Below, piece by piece: positions 53,296 through 61,403 of a DNA stretch of 64,000 nt. The stretch is taken from positions 364,001 to 428,000 of the forward strand of contig JAQURM010000001.1 of the NCBI GenBank assembly GCA_028715605.1, given 5' to 3'. This DNA is from Desulfovibrionales bacterium (GTDB taxonomy: Bacteria; Desulfobacterota; QYQD01). The notes under the pieces were generated by a model that was not told the origin of the DNA, did not search any database, and worked only from the letters and a program-made list of their open reading frames with translations. Both the position numbers and the translations under genes were made by a program. The first letter of the stretch is position 1. Every line of letters starts with the position of its first letter.

Positions 53296-53925
53296 ATGTC
53301 CGGAAAAGAGGCCGGCGACGGCCGGGGAGTTGCCCGGCGGCTTAACAAAAAGGAAATCAACGCCTGCCCTATGACCAAATGGCGGGGACCGGTTCACGTC
53401 ATCCGCACTGCCGGGGAGCTGGCCGACGCGGTCCGGCATTTGGCAAAGGAGACCCTGCTAGGGTTGGACACGGAAACCAGGCCTGCCTTTAAAAAGGGAG
53501 AGAGTTACCCGCCATCACTGCTACAGCTCGCAGGCGAACAGGAGGTTTTCATTTTCCAGTTGCAGTACCTCGGCCTGCCCAAACCGCTCCGCCGCCTCTT
53601 GGCGCAGCCCGAGATCACCAAGGCCGGCGTCGCCCTGACGTATGATATCAGGGAATTGCAGAAACTGGCCCCCTTCCAGTCGGCACGGTGCGTGGACCTC
53701 GACAGGATGGCCAGAGAAGCGGGCCTTCTAAATCAAGGCTTGCGGGGACTTGCCGCCGTTCTGCTGGGGCTACGCATCTCCAAGGCAGCCCAGACTTCCA
53801 ATTGGGCACGGAGCACACTAACCCCGCTGCAAATTCGATACGCGGCCACCGATGCCTGGCTGGGCCGGATACTCTTTCAAAAACTCCTGCAGATCAAAGA
53901 TTCAGGAGATTCGGCAGGCTCCTAG
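53296..53925 (+). CDS. RNase D-like 3'-5' exonuclease (DEDDy)
   Basis: 209 residues. DEDD motifs: LGLDTETRPAF (Asp, Glu), LTYDIREL (Asp), YAATDAW (Tyr and Asp). Length fits a stand-alone exonuclease domain without HRDC. Probably trims tRNA or small RNA 3' ends. GGGAGAATAAGCA before the ATG supports the start; MTKWRGPVHVIR 25 codons later is an alternative. It is 41 bases from the ABC-F stop, so co-transcribed. Confidence 0.9.
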   Translation: MSGKEAGDGRGVARRLNKKEINACPMTKWRGPVHVIRTAGELADAVRHLAKETLLGLDTETRPAFKKGESYPPSLLQLAGEQEVFIFQLQYLGLPKPLRRLLAQPEITKAGVALTYDIRELQKLAPFQSARCVDLDRMAREAGLLNQGLRGLAAVLLGLRISKAAQTSNWARSTLTPLQIRYAATDAWLGRILFQKLLQIKDSGDSAGS

Positions 53926-54029
53926 CGTTTTTTCTCATCCTTTTTGGCTCTTTTCGCGGCCTTTTTTTCCTTCAGGGTCTTGGCCGGTTCCTTCTTGGTT
54001 GTCTTTTTGCTGTCCATGCCTTTGCTCAT
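53922..54029 (-). CDS. 35-residue lysine-rich small protein
   Basis: Too short for the usual ORF cut-off. MSKGMDSKKTTKKEPAKTLK then EKKAAKRAKKDEKKR. A strong ribosome site GGGAGGTGA lies 7 bases before the ATG. More than 40% Lys and nearly no hydrophobic residue. Such small basic proteins of about this sequence recur in bacteria and are thought to be nucleic-acid or ribosome associated; I cannot name the family. It runs opposite to the exonuclease gene and its stop overlaps that stop by 3 bases. Confidence 0.75.
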   Translation of the reverse strand: MSKGMDSKKTTKKEPAKTLKEKKAAKRAKKDEKKR

Positions 54030-54326
54030 GCTTTTTCACCTCCCAGGATCGGCAATAGTAACAGGGGGCTAAAGACGGCCGGTAATGCTGTGGATGGGCG
54101 CATGTTGTACCTGCCGGTTCAGCTCTCAAATATCTTATTCTTGCGCGACCTTAGCTAGAAGCTGGTTTCTTGTCAACAGAAAACAGTCTAAAGGCCGGCT
54201 TTTTACCGCTTAAGGGTTCAATCCTTTTTGTCACCCCGATGTTGAGATGAGATGTAAGGCGGAGACCGGTGCGCATCATCACCTACCGGGTCGAGCTTTG
54301 TCTGCGCTATGCGGCCCAATCCGGCG
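54030..54326. other. Gap before the prfC leader
   Basis: Promoter and leader of prfC lie at its end. The centre (54060-54320) has no repeat family member and no convincing gene. Confidence 0.55.
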
Positions 54327-54355
54327 TTGACTGAATGTTGATTTTTGTGTATATT
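54327..54355 (+). promoter_or_regulatory. Sigma-70 promoter of the prfC leader
   Basis: TTGACT (54327-54332), 17-base spacer, TATATT (54350-54355). Spacer differs from the ABC-F promoter in only a few bases. Confidence 0.88.
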
Positions 54356-54368
54356 ACGAAATATCAAA

Positions 54369-54393
54369 CGGGCCTGACGGCCCGATTTTTTTT
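54369..54393 (+). terminator. Leader terminator before prfC
   Basis: Same stem, loop and T8 tail as at 51554-51578. Following TGTTTTACAACCAT is also shared. Confidence 0.85.
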
Positions 54394-54425
54394 GTTTTAC
54401 AACCATCTTTTTCGGGGTTTATAGC

Positions 54426-56012
54426 GTGAACAAGGAACATCAGAGAGAAGTTGACCGACGGCGCACTTTCGGCATCATCAGTCATCCTGACGCCGGGAAA
54501 ACCACCCTTACGGAAAAACTCCTCCTCTTCGGTGGGGCCATTCAACTGGCCGGGGCCGTGAAGGCCCGAAAGGCTGCCCGCCATGCTACCAGCGACTGGA
54601 TGTCCATCGAGAGGGAGCGAGGCATATCAGTTACCACTTCGGTGATGAAATTCAACTACCGTGATTTCGAGATAAACCTGCTTGACACCCCCGGGCACCA
54701 GGATTTTTCTGAAGACACGTACAGAGTCCTCACGGCGGTGGATAGCGCCCTCATGGTGATAGACAGCGCAAAGGGCGTGGAACCGCAGACGGAAAGACTG
54801 ATGGAGGTCTGCCGACTGCGTAATACCCCGATCATAACCTTCATCAACAAGCTGGACCGGGACGGGATGTCCCCCCTGGATGTGCTTGCGGACATCGAAG
54901 ACAAGCTCCAGATCGAGTGTACGCCGCTCTCCTGGCCGATCGGAAGGGGCAAGAGTTTCAAAGGAGTGTATGACTTCTACCGTAAGAAACTGCGTCTTTT
55001 TACTCCGGGGCAAGAGACCCGGATTCAGGACGGGGTAACGGTCACCGACCTGGCCGATAGTCTGCTCGATGAAATCCTCGGCACCCAGGCTGATGAGCTG
55101 CGCCGAGACGTGGAGTTGATCGAGGGCGCGGCAAACCCCTTTGAACACGAGCACTATCTGAAAGGGAGCCAGACCCCGGTGTTTTTTGGAAGCGCTATCA
55201 ATAATTTTGGCGTCAAAGAGCTGCTTGACGCCTTCGTAGAGATGGCTCCCGCCCCCGGGCCGAGGGCCGCCGTCTCGCGTGAAGTCCACCCCTACGAAGA
55301 ACCATTTTCGGGGTTCGTTTTCAAGATACAGGCGAACATGGACCCGGCGCATCGAGACCGCATTGCCTTTCTCCGCATAACTTCAGGCAAATTCACGCGC
55401 GGGATGAAAGTCCGCCACAACCGGACCGGTAGAGAGGTAGCCCTGGCCAATGCCACTATTTTTATGGCCCAGGACCGCATGAATGTGGAAGAGGCTTACC
55501 CCGGAGACATCATCGGTATCCACAATCATGGAACCATCAAGATCGGGGATACCTTCAGCGAGAAGGAACCCCTCAAGTTCACTGGCATTCCAAATTTCGC
55601 CCCGGAACACTTCCGGCGGGTACGCCTGAAGAACCCCATCAAGGCCAAACAACTGCAAAAAGGCCTGACGCAGTTGGCGGAAGAGGGGGCGGTTCAGGTC
55701 TTTCGGCCGGTTCAGGGAAACGACTACATCCTGGGAGCAGTGGGGATTCTACAATTCGACGTAACCGTCACACGCCTTAAAGGCGAATACGGTGTGGATG
55801 CGGTCTATGAGCCGGTAGAATACACGGCGGCGCGATGGGTCAGCTGCCGGGACAAGAAAATAATGGAAGGGTTTCAAAGGAAATACCTGCTCAACATGGC
55901 GCATGATGCAGAAGGACACCTAGCCTACCTGGCGCCCAGCGAGTGGCGACTTGGTTTCGTGATGGAAGACTGGCCTGATATTGTCTTCCTCAAGACCCGC
56001 GAACACAACTGA
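54426..56012 (+). CDS. prfC: Peptide chain release factor 3
   Basis: 528 residues, normal length. GTPase that removes RF1/RF2 from terminated ribosomes. [12 protein letters not shown] (P-loop), ISVTTSVM (switch I), [14 protein letters not shown] (G3), [10 protein letters not shown] (G4). GTG start at 54426; an ATG would lose the N-terminal [16 protein letters not shown]. Its leader carries the promoter and terminator shared with the ABC-F gene, so the two translation factors are likely to be controlled alike. Confidence 0.97.
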   Translation: MNKEHQREVDRRRTFGIISHPDAGKTTLTEKLLLFGGAIQLAGAVKARKAARHATSDWMSIERERGISVTTSVMKFNYRDFEINLLDTPGHQDFSEDTYRVLTAVDSALMVIDSAKGVEPQTERLMEVCRLRNTPIITFINKLDRDGMSPLDVLADIEDKLQIECTPLSWPIGRGKSFKGVYDFYRKKLRLFTPGQETRIQDGVTVTDLADSLLDEILGTQADELRRDVELIEGAANPFEHEHYLKGSQTPVFFGSAINNFGVKELLDAFVEMAPAPGPRAAVSREVHPYEEPFSGFVFKIQANMDPAHRDRIAFLRITSGKFTRGMKVRHNRTGREVALANATIFMAQDRMNVEEAYPGDIIGIHNHGTIKIGDTFSEKEPLKFTGIPNFAPEHFRRVRLKNPIKAKQLQKGLTQLAEEGAVQVFRPVQGNDYILGAVGILQFDVTVTRLKGEYGVDAVYEPVEYTAARWVSCRDKKIMEGFQRKYLLNMAHDAEGHLAYLAPSEWRLGFVMEDWPDIVFLKTREHN

Positions 56013-56088
56013 TATTGCAGTTATTCAATGTAGTCGATAAGCCCCCATGGTGTTCCCCTGGATTTTGTTAACGCCTCCCGTAGAGATT

Positions 56089-57258
56089 CTAATTCTTGCT
56101 TGTGTGACACTGGAAGCAGCCGCCGGTTCCTCCACCGCTGGCCTGGATAGTCGCATAGTCCCATCGAAGCATGTCAGGATAGGGGCTGGCGTGGGCCTTA
56201 TGGCAGGAGAGACACATAACCATGTCCGTACCGATGGTTACCGTGTCACTGACCGCGACGAGTGCGGGGCGGGCTACGGGGACGATGGGGTCATACGTCG
56301 CGGTGCCGCCACCGGCACCGAAAGCGTCGGCGTATTCACCGGACGCCGGTATCCTGCGATCTACGGGGTGTCGTATCCAGGCCCCTCCCTGTCTCTTGAT
56401 GTGGAAATTTCCGTGACAACCGCAGCAGAAGGCTGTGGCCGTGTTGGCCTGTATGGAGACAAACCCGCCAGTCCCGCTGGCGACCTGCTTACCGAGGTAC
56501 TCATTATGGTCATTGGCACTGCTGGTGTATTGCCAGTCGCCGTCCTCTATGCCTGCAACTCCGTACTGGTAACCGCTGAAATGGCCCGACAGAAAGCGGT
56601 ACCATCCCTCTGCAGCGCTATCCGCCACCCCATCCGTAACACTGGTATGATGCCAACTCTTGATTTGACTGAACTTGTTGAAGCCTGATACCATATGACA
56701 GCCGGTGCAGCCGGATCGCCCGTTCAGGTAGCCATGAATGGGCTCGAATTCGGAAGAAGCCTGAAAAGGAAGATGGAGATTGCTATGGCAAACGTTTGTG
56801 CCACAGCCGCCGCCTACGTACGCTTCCCCGGGGGCGCTCATCAGGACGTCATCGGGATTGGTTGAGAATATGTTATGCCCGTTTGCGTCATTTACCGTTA
56901 CCCAATAAAAATTCCCGCCGGCGAGGCCTTGACTGCCGTAGGAGGGCTGGCCGGTATTATTGACAATAGGAGCGCCGGTTACCGGATCTTTCCAGGTCGC
57001 GCCGTCGGTGGCTGAATGGCAGCCCACACAGTCGCCTACCAGGAGTTGACCGTAGGGGCCTCCGGGTTCTACCGGAAGCCCCCCCTGACTGTTGTGCATG
57101 GTGTGGCAGTTGGCACATGGTCCTGTTACTCTGGCGGAAGCGGCGGGTGGGAGCGATAGGATCAGGACAAGGGAAAAGATTAAAGTCGCCGCGAATGTGA
57201 GTGCCTTTTGCCGGGGTATCTTGATGACCGATTTCGTCCGGTCCTTGGGCATGACCAT
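56089..57258 (-). CDS. OmcS-like heptaheme extracellular cytochrome c
   Basis: 389 residues. Signal peptide (ALTFAATLIFSLVLILSLPP, ending ASA). Heme motifs: CANCH (TMHNSQGG), CVGCH, expanded C-x4-CH (CGTNVCH), an additional CTGCH (MVSGFNKF), CCGCH (GNFHIKRQGGAWIRHP), CLSCH (KAHASPYPDMLRW), CFQCH (TSKN). The added CTGCH makes seven motifs against six in the two paralogues, and the third motif has one residue less than the C-x5-CH there. AGGAG lies 11 bases before ATG 57258. It is convergent with prfC and starts a separate transcript. Confidence 0.88.
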   Translation of the reverse strand: MVMPKDRTKSVIKIPRQKALTFAATLIFSLVLILSLPPAASARVTGPCANCHTMHNSQGGLPVEPGGPYGQLLVGDCVGCHSATDGATWKDPVTGAPIVNNTGQPSYGSQGLAGGNFYWVTVNDANGHNIFSTNPDDVLMSAPGEAYVGGGCGTNVCHSNLHLPFQASSEFEPIHGYLNGRSGCTGCHMVSGFNKFSQIKSWHHTSVTDGVADSAAEGWYRFLSGHFSGYQYGVAGIEDGDWQYTSSANDHNEYLGKQVASGTGGFVSIQANTATAFCCGCHGNFHIKRQGGAWIRHPVDRRIPASGEYADAFGAGGGTATYDPIVPVARPALVAVSDTVTIGTDMVMCLSCHKAHASPYPDMLRWDYATIQASGGGTGGCFQCHTSKN

Positions 57259-57669
57259 AATGCTACTCCTGAGGCGGCCTGCGGATGCTGCTTTACACGG
57301 TAAAGCTGACGACGTCGATGATCGTAGCTAATGCAAATGGAGTGCCAATGGCATGGACATCACTGAAAGACGCTAACATGTTGTTATTACGTTGTCAATA
57401 AAGATGATGGCTAAGACGATTACCGCGACAGAGGGAGAAAGGGATTGGACCAGTGGAAAAACAATTCCACTAAAAGAGAACAATTGTTCCCATGCCACAC
57501 CCCCTTATGATGCTACCTGTTTGGATTCAGACACCTTTGTCAGATTGTCCGCGGGCCTTTTCTCCGGCGCCACCCCAAAGCGGAACCTGAGCTGACGCTG
57601 CACCCGGACCATAGTGCTAAGAACAGCCGGTGCATTGCTTTTTTGTTTGGTTACTCTTCAGACGAAGTC
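57259..57669. other. Gap with possible promoter for the cytochrome
   Basis: On the minus strand TTGACA (57398-57393) stands 17 bases before TAGCGT with a TG extension (TGTTAGCGT, 57378-57370), a weak promoter 110 bases from the cytochrome start. AGAACAATTGTTC (57478-57490) is a 12-bp palindrome that could be an operator. No gene is seen. Confidence 0.5.
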
Positions 57670-58089
57670 TTACGAGAACATTTTTTTTACCCAGCTTCCT
57701 TCAACTTTTGTCTCAGGTCCCTGGCTTGCCATCACTTTTTCAACCTTGTCGACCAAACGGGTGAGTTGCTCGTCCTTGACGACGTATTCTTTTGCGCCCA
57801 GAGAAAAACCCCGTTCTATGTCGGCAATCTTGTCCGCAGTCGTAGCCATAATGACGGGTATCTTGCGCAATTCAGGATGAATCTTTAAAGAGCGAAGGAC
57901 CTGCCAACCGTCCATCCCCGGCATATTCACATCCAGGATAATGAGGTCCGGCTTTTTTCCCCTGGCGATACTCAGCCCTTCTTTGCCGTCGAGGGCACTG
58001 ATAACTTGAAACCCTGCATTCTCCAATGCCAACCTGAACTTGGCTTGAACCAACTTTGAATCATCGACCAACAAGATCGTTATGTCCAT
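57670..58089 (-). CDS. CheY-like single-domain response regulator
   Basis: 139 residues. Receiver fold: LLVDDSKLVQAKFRL (acid pocket), phospho-Asp in LIILDVNMPGMDGWQVL, Thr in VIMATTADKI and Lys in AKEYVVKDE. No output domain. The last 20 residues (ASQGPETKVEGSWVKKMFS) are an extra tail. It lies opposite to the chemotaxis operon and separate from it by 450 bases. Possible partner for the orphan kinase at 33.4 kb or for CheA. Confidence 0.9.
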   Translation of the reverse strand: MDITILLVDDSKLVQAKFRLALENAGFQVISALDGKEGLSIARGKKPDLIILDVNMPGMDGWQVLRSLKIHPELRKIPVIMATTADKIADIERGFSLGAKEYVVKDEQLTRLVDKVEKVMASQGPETKVEGSWVKKMFS

Positions 58090-58539
58090 TTTTCCTCTTT
58101 TCCTCCTTTTCCGTCAGGGGCGTACGTTTGTGTAAGGCGTTCATAGTGCCCCCCCACTCTTCTGTGTTTTTTTTGAACATGCATAGCGAACGCATTCCCC
58201 GTCCGTCCAGGCGGACTGCGGGGAGCTTCAATATTGGATAACTACCCCTGTAATATTCCTGCAGGCAAGTTTCTGATCCGGGTATCTCCTTCGAAGACCT
58301 TATACCTGACTAAGTGGGGGCGCTCATTAGTTTAACAGATCGGCACGTATGGCTAATAACAAAAGGGCCTGAAATAAATACGGACTCTGAATATGGATGA
58401 CCGAGAATACAGCTTTTCTTTTACCCCACGTCCGTCCCCGTAAGCTGAGATAGAAAAAAATTCTTTTCGTTTAAGTAAGTCTTCCTGTTAGCCGAAAAGC
58501 CATAATGAACCATTAGAAATGTAAGACTGCGAGAATTCA
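58090..58539. other. Divergent intergenic region with hairpin and sigma-28-like site
   Basis: A hairpin ATTCCCCGTCCGTCC / GGCGGACTGCGGGGAG near 58192-58222, related to the one at 21.1 kb. Then, before the STAS gene, TAAGTAAG (58472-58479), 11 bases, GCCGAAAA (58491-58498), a sigma-28-like promoter with a good -10 but weaker -35, 42 bases before the gene. Confidence 0.6.
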
Positions 58540-58842
58540 ATGGCTGATGCGTATTCTCCGTGTCAGGAACAGGCAGAAGGCATTATTAAGTTGCGTGGCG
58601 AGATAGGCGTCCACCATCTTGACGACTTATATGAGTGCCTGAAGGATCGGTTTGTGCTGGAGCAGGATCTGACTATAGACTGTCAGGAAGTTGTACAGAT
58701 GGATACAGCGGCTATACAGATACTGATAGCCTTCAAAAAATCTCTTACCGAAGGTCACAGGCTGACCATTAAAAATATACCGCCCGACTTGGAAAAGGTT
58801 TGGGAAATAATCGGGGTCAAACAGATGCTCCTGAAAGAATAG
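58540..58842 (+). CDS. STAS-domain protein (anti-anti-sigma type)
   Basis: 100 residues. STAS fold with IIKLRGEIGVHHLDDLYECL, LTIDCQEVVQMDTAAIQILI and LTIKNIPPDLEKVWEIIG. The site usually phosphorylated (DS/DT) is MDTAA here, so control by phosphorylation is possible. It opens the chemotaxis operon. In Geobacter-type clusters such proteins adjoin CheA/CheX genes. Precise role unknown. Confidence 0.85.
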   Translation: MADAYSPCQEQAEGIIKLRGEIGVHHLDDLYECLKDRFVLEQDLTIDCQEVVQMDTAAIQILIAFKKSLTEGHRLTIKNIPPDLEKVWEIIGVKQMLLKE

Positions 58843-58855
58843 GCGGGGACGCTAT

Positions 58856-59233
58856 ATGGAAAAACATGTCCTGGTAGTTGATGATTCACCCACTCTGCGC
58901 GCCAGCATCTCTTTTTGCCTGACCAACGCCGGTTACAGGGTATCTGAGGCTGTGAACGGTCAGGACGGGCTCGTCAGGCTGCAAGAGATGGAGTCCCAAA
59001 AGAAGCCGCCGGCCTTGATTATCTCAGACGTAAACATGCCCGAAATGGACGGCATAACCTTTATAAAAGAAGTCAAAAAAACAAACTGGAAGTTTATCCC
59101 GATCCTTGTTCTGACCACCGAATCACAAGAAGCGCAGAAATTGAGAGGAAAGTCTGCCGGAGCCGCGGGCTGGCTCTTGAAACCTTTCCGGCCGGAACAA
59201 CTTCTCTGGGTCGTAAGAAAATTTGTCCGTTGA
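58856..59233 (+). CDS. cheY: CheY-type response regulator
   Basis: 125 residues. VLVVDDSPTLRASISF, phospho-Asp in LIISDVNMPEMDGITF, Thr in VLTTESQEAQK, Lys in AAGWLLKPFRPEQL. Second in the operon, 13 bases after STAS and 9 bases before cheA. It is likely to be phosphorylated by the following CheA and act on flagella or another output. Confidence 0.95.
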   Translation: MEKHVLVVDDSPTLRASISFCLTNAGYRVSEAVNGQDGLVRLQEMESQKKPPALIISDVNMPEMDGITFIKEVKKTNWKFIPILVLTTESQEAQKLRGKSAGAAGWLLKPFRPEQLLWVVRKFVR

Positions 59234-59242
59234 GAATAGACT

Positions 59243-61384
59243 ATGGAACAGGACGAGCTGTTACAGATATATTTTTCAGAAGCTGACGAATTGTTGCAAA
59301 CCATGGAACATAGTCTGATGACCCTGGAATCCGATCCGCAAAATCAGTCCGTTATTAACGAGGTCTTCCGGGCGATGCACACAATGAAGAGCAGCTCGGC
59401 TATGGTCGGCTTTACCCAGCTCTCTGAACATGCCCATCTCCTGGAAAACCTCATGGAAAGGATACGCAGCAAACAACTGCCTATAACCCAAAACCTGGTT
59501 TCCTTTCTCCTGGAAAACCATGATGTTATAAAATCGGCAGTGGAAAATGCGGCCCAGGGAAAGCCGGACGTGGGGCTGGATGCCTTTCCGGCCATGGCCG
59601 AAAAAGTAAAACGGTTCCTGGGCCTCGCCGCAGGACAAGAAGAAGACCGGGTAACTGCGCCGATAACTACCGGCATGTCCGGCGGCCAGAAGGAATCCTC
59701 CGGGGGATCTTATTATGAGATTGATATGCGCTTTCGCAAGGACATCTTCCAGACCGGACAGGATCCGCTGATGCTGCTGTATGAACTGGGAGATTTGGCT
59801 GAGATAATATCAGTAGAGACAGACCTGTCTTCTCTGCCGCCATTTCTGGAAATGGACCCCTTCCAGCTTTACCTTGCCTGGCGGCTCCTGATCAAAACCG
59901 ACCGACCCCTGCCCACCATAGAAAAGGTATTCGTCTTTGTTCAGGAAGATGAATTAAACCAGGTTTCCATAAGAGACGTATCATCACATTTTCGGGAAGG
60001 GGTGGACACCAGAATGGCTGACAAGCCGCTGGGAGAGATATTAATTGATCAAAAACTGGTCAGCGAGCAGGAAATACAAGAAGTCCTCACCCAGCAGAAA
60101 AAGGTGGGAGAGGCTTTATTAGAAAAGGGCAAAATCTCCCCGGATGAACTAAATAAGATCGTTGACCTCCAGGAAAAAAGCCGGACGGTCCTTCGTAAGT
60201 CCACGGTACGCGTAGATACAGATAAGCTCGACCAGCTCGCAAACATGGTGGAGGAAATGACCATACAACTGGCGCGAATCTCCGCCATCCTGGGGGATTT
60301 GCCACCGGACGTCACCAGAAAATTGGGCAGTGAGCCGGATATCCTGAACAGGATTGGCCGGGAGGTGCAGGAACAGGTTATGCGTCTCCGCATGTTTCCT
60401 ATCGAAGGCACATTTCAAAGGTTTCAAAGAATGGCCCGGGACCTGGCCCGGGAGCAACATAAGCAGATTAAGATTATTCTGGGCGGGGGAGAGACAGAAC
60501 TGGACAAGGATGTTATCGAACACATAAACGATCCCTTAACGCACATAATACGCAATTGTATCGGCCACGGGATCGAAGATCCTGACGAAAGAAAGCAGTC
60601 GGGCAAAACCCCGGAGGGGATCATCAACCTTAATGCTTACCAACAGGAAGGCAAGATATACATTGAAATTAAGGATGATGGCCGCGGTATCGACGCCGAA
60701 GCAGTGCGGCGAAAGGCTATAGAACGGGGCCTGATCAAAGAAAACGACCAGCCCTCGCCTGAAGAGATTTACAAGTTTCTATTTATTCCTGGATTTTCCA
60801 CCGCTAAAGAGGTCAGTTCTATATCCGGCCGCGGGGTAGGGATGGACGTAGTACAGAATAACATTCAGCAATTGGGAGGGACGATCGATATCTTTTCCGA
60901 AAAGGGCAAAGGAGCTACCTTCGTCATAAAGCTTCCTTTAACCCTGGCGGTTATTGATGGTATGTATGTTGGCGTGGGGGCCGATATTTTTGTCATACCC
61001 TTGCTAACCGTTCTAAGCACAGCCGTGCTTAAAAAAGGCAACTTAAAGACCATAGAAGGCAAGGGTGAGGTGGTACGTTTGGGGGATTCATACGTGCCGC
61101 TCATCCACCTGGATAGAATCCTGGGTATAGAACGCCGGCAAACAGATACAGAACCATTGGTCGTCTTTGTAAGCAGTGAAAAAAGGATCCTGGGCCTAGG
61201 CGTGGACGAAATACTCGATCATCAGCAGGTCGTAATTAAAAACCTGGAGAAAAATTTCTGTAGAATTTCCGGGATTGCCGGAGGCGCTATTATGCCTGAT
61301 GGCAGCGTAGCTCTCGTCCTGGACGTGTATGGTCTGGATCATCTATTCTTTGGTCGAAATCGGGTCCATGAGCTAGTCCATTGA
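59243..61384 (+). CDS. cheA: Chemotaxis histidine kinase CheA
   Basis: 713 residues. Hpt domain with phospho-His46 in FRAMHTMKSSSAMVG. A middle section with a motif like the GSPII_E_N/MshEN type (PLGEILIDQKLVSEQEIQEV, ~res 260-305). Dimerisation helices, then HATPase: N-box IIRNCIGHGIEDPDER (usual DHGIE reads GHGIE), DDGRGID, FSTAKEVSSISGRGVGMDVV. CheW-like domain from ~560 (TLAVIDGMYVGVGADIFVIP). The Asp-to-Gly in the N-box is unusual. Operon with cheY and MCP; 20-base gap to the MCP. Confidence 0.95.
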   Translation: MEQDELLQIYFSEADELLQTMEHSLMTLESDPQNQSVINEVFRAMHTMKSSSAMVGFTQLSEHAHLLENLMERIRSKQLPITQNLVSFLLENHDVIKSAVENAAQGKPDVGLDAFPAMAEKVKRFLGLAAGQEEDRVTAPITTGMSGGQKESSGGSYYEIDMRFRKDIFQTGQDPLMLLYELGDLAEIISVETDLSSLPPFLEMDPFQLYLAWRLLIKTDRPLPTIEKVFVFVQEDELNQVSIRDVSSHFREGVDTRMADKPLGEILIDQKLVSEQEIQEVLTQQKKVGEALLEKGKISPDELNKIVDLQEKSRTVLRKSTVRVDTDKLDQLANMVEEMTIQLARISAILGDLPPDVTRKLGSEPDILNRIGREVQEQVMRLRMFPIEGTFQRFQRMARDLAREQHKQIKIILGGGETELDKDVIEHINDPLTHIIRNCIGHGIEDPDERKQSGKTPEGIINLNAYQQEGKIYIEIKDDGRGIDAEAVRRKAIERGLIKENDQPSPEEIYKFLFIPGFSTAKEVSSISGRGVGMDVVQNNIQQLGGTIDIFSEKGKGATFVIKLPLTLAVIDGMYVGVGADIFVIPLLTVLSTAVLKKGNLKTIEGKGEVVRLGDSYVPLIHLDRILGIERRQTDTEPLVVFVSSEKRILGLGVDEILDHQQVVIKNLEKNFCRISGIAGGAIMPDGSVALVLDVYGLDHLFFGRNRVHELVH

Positions 61385-61403
61385 ATCAAAAAGGGGGTTT
61401 CCC

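Noticed and set aside
56047-56688. 213-codon plus-strand frame
   Set aside because: Antisense of the OmcS-like cytochrome at 56.1-57.3 kb.
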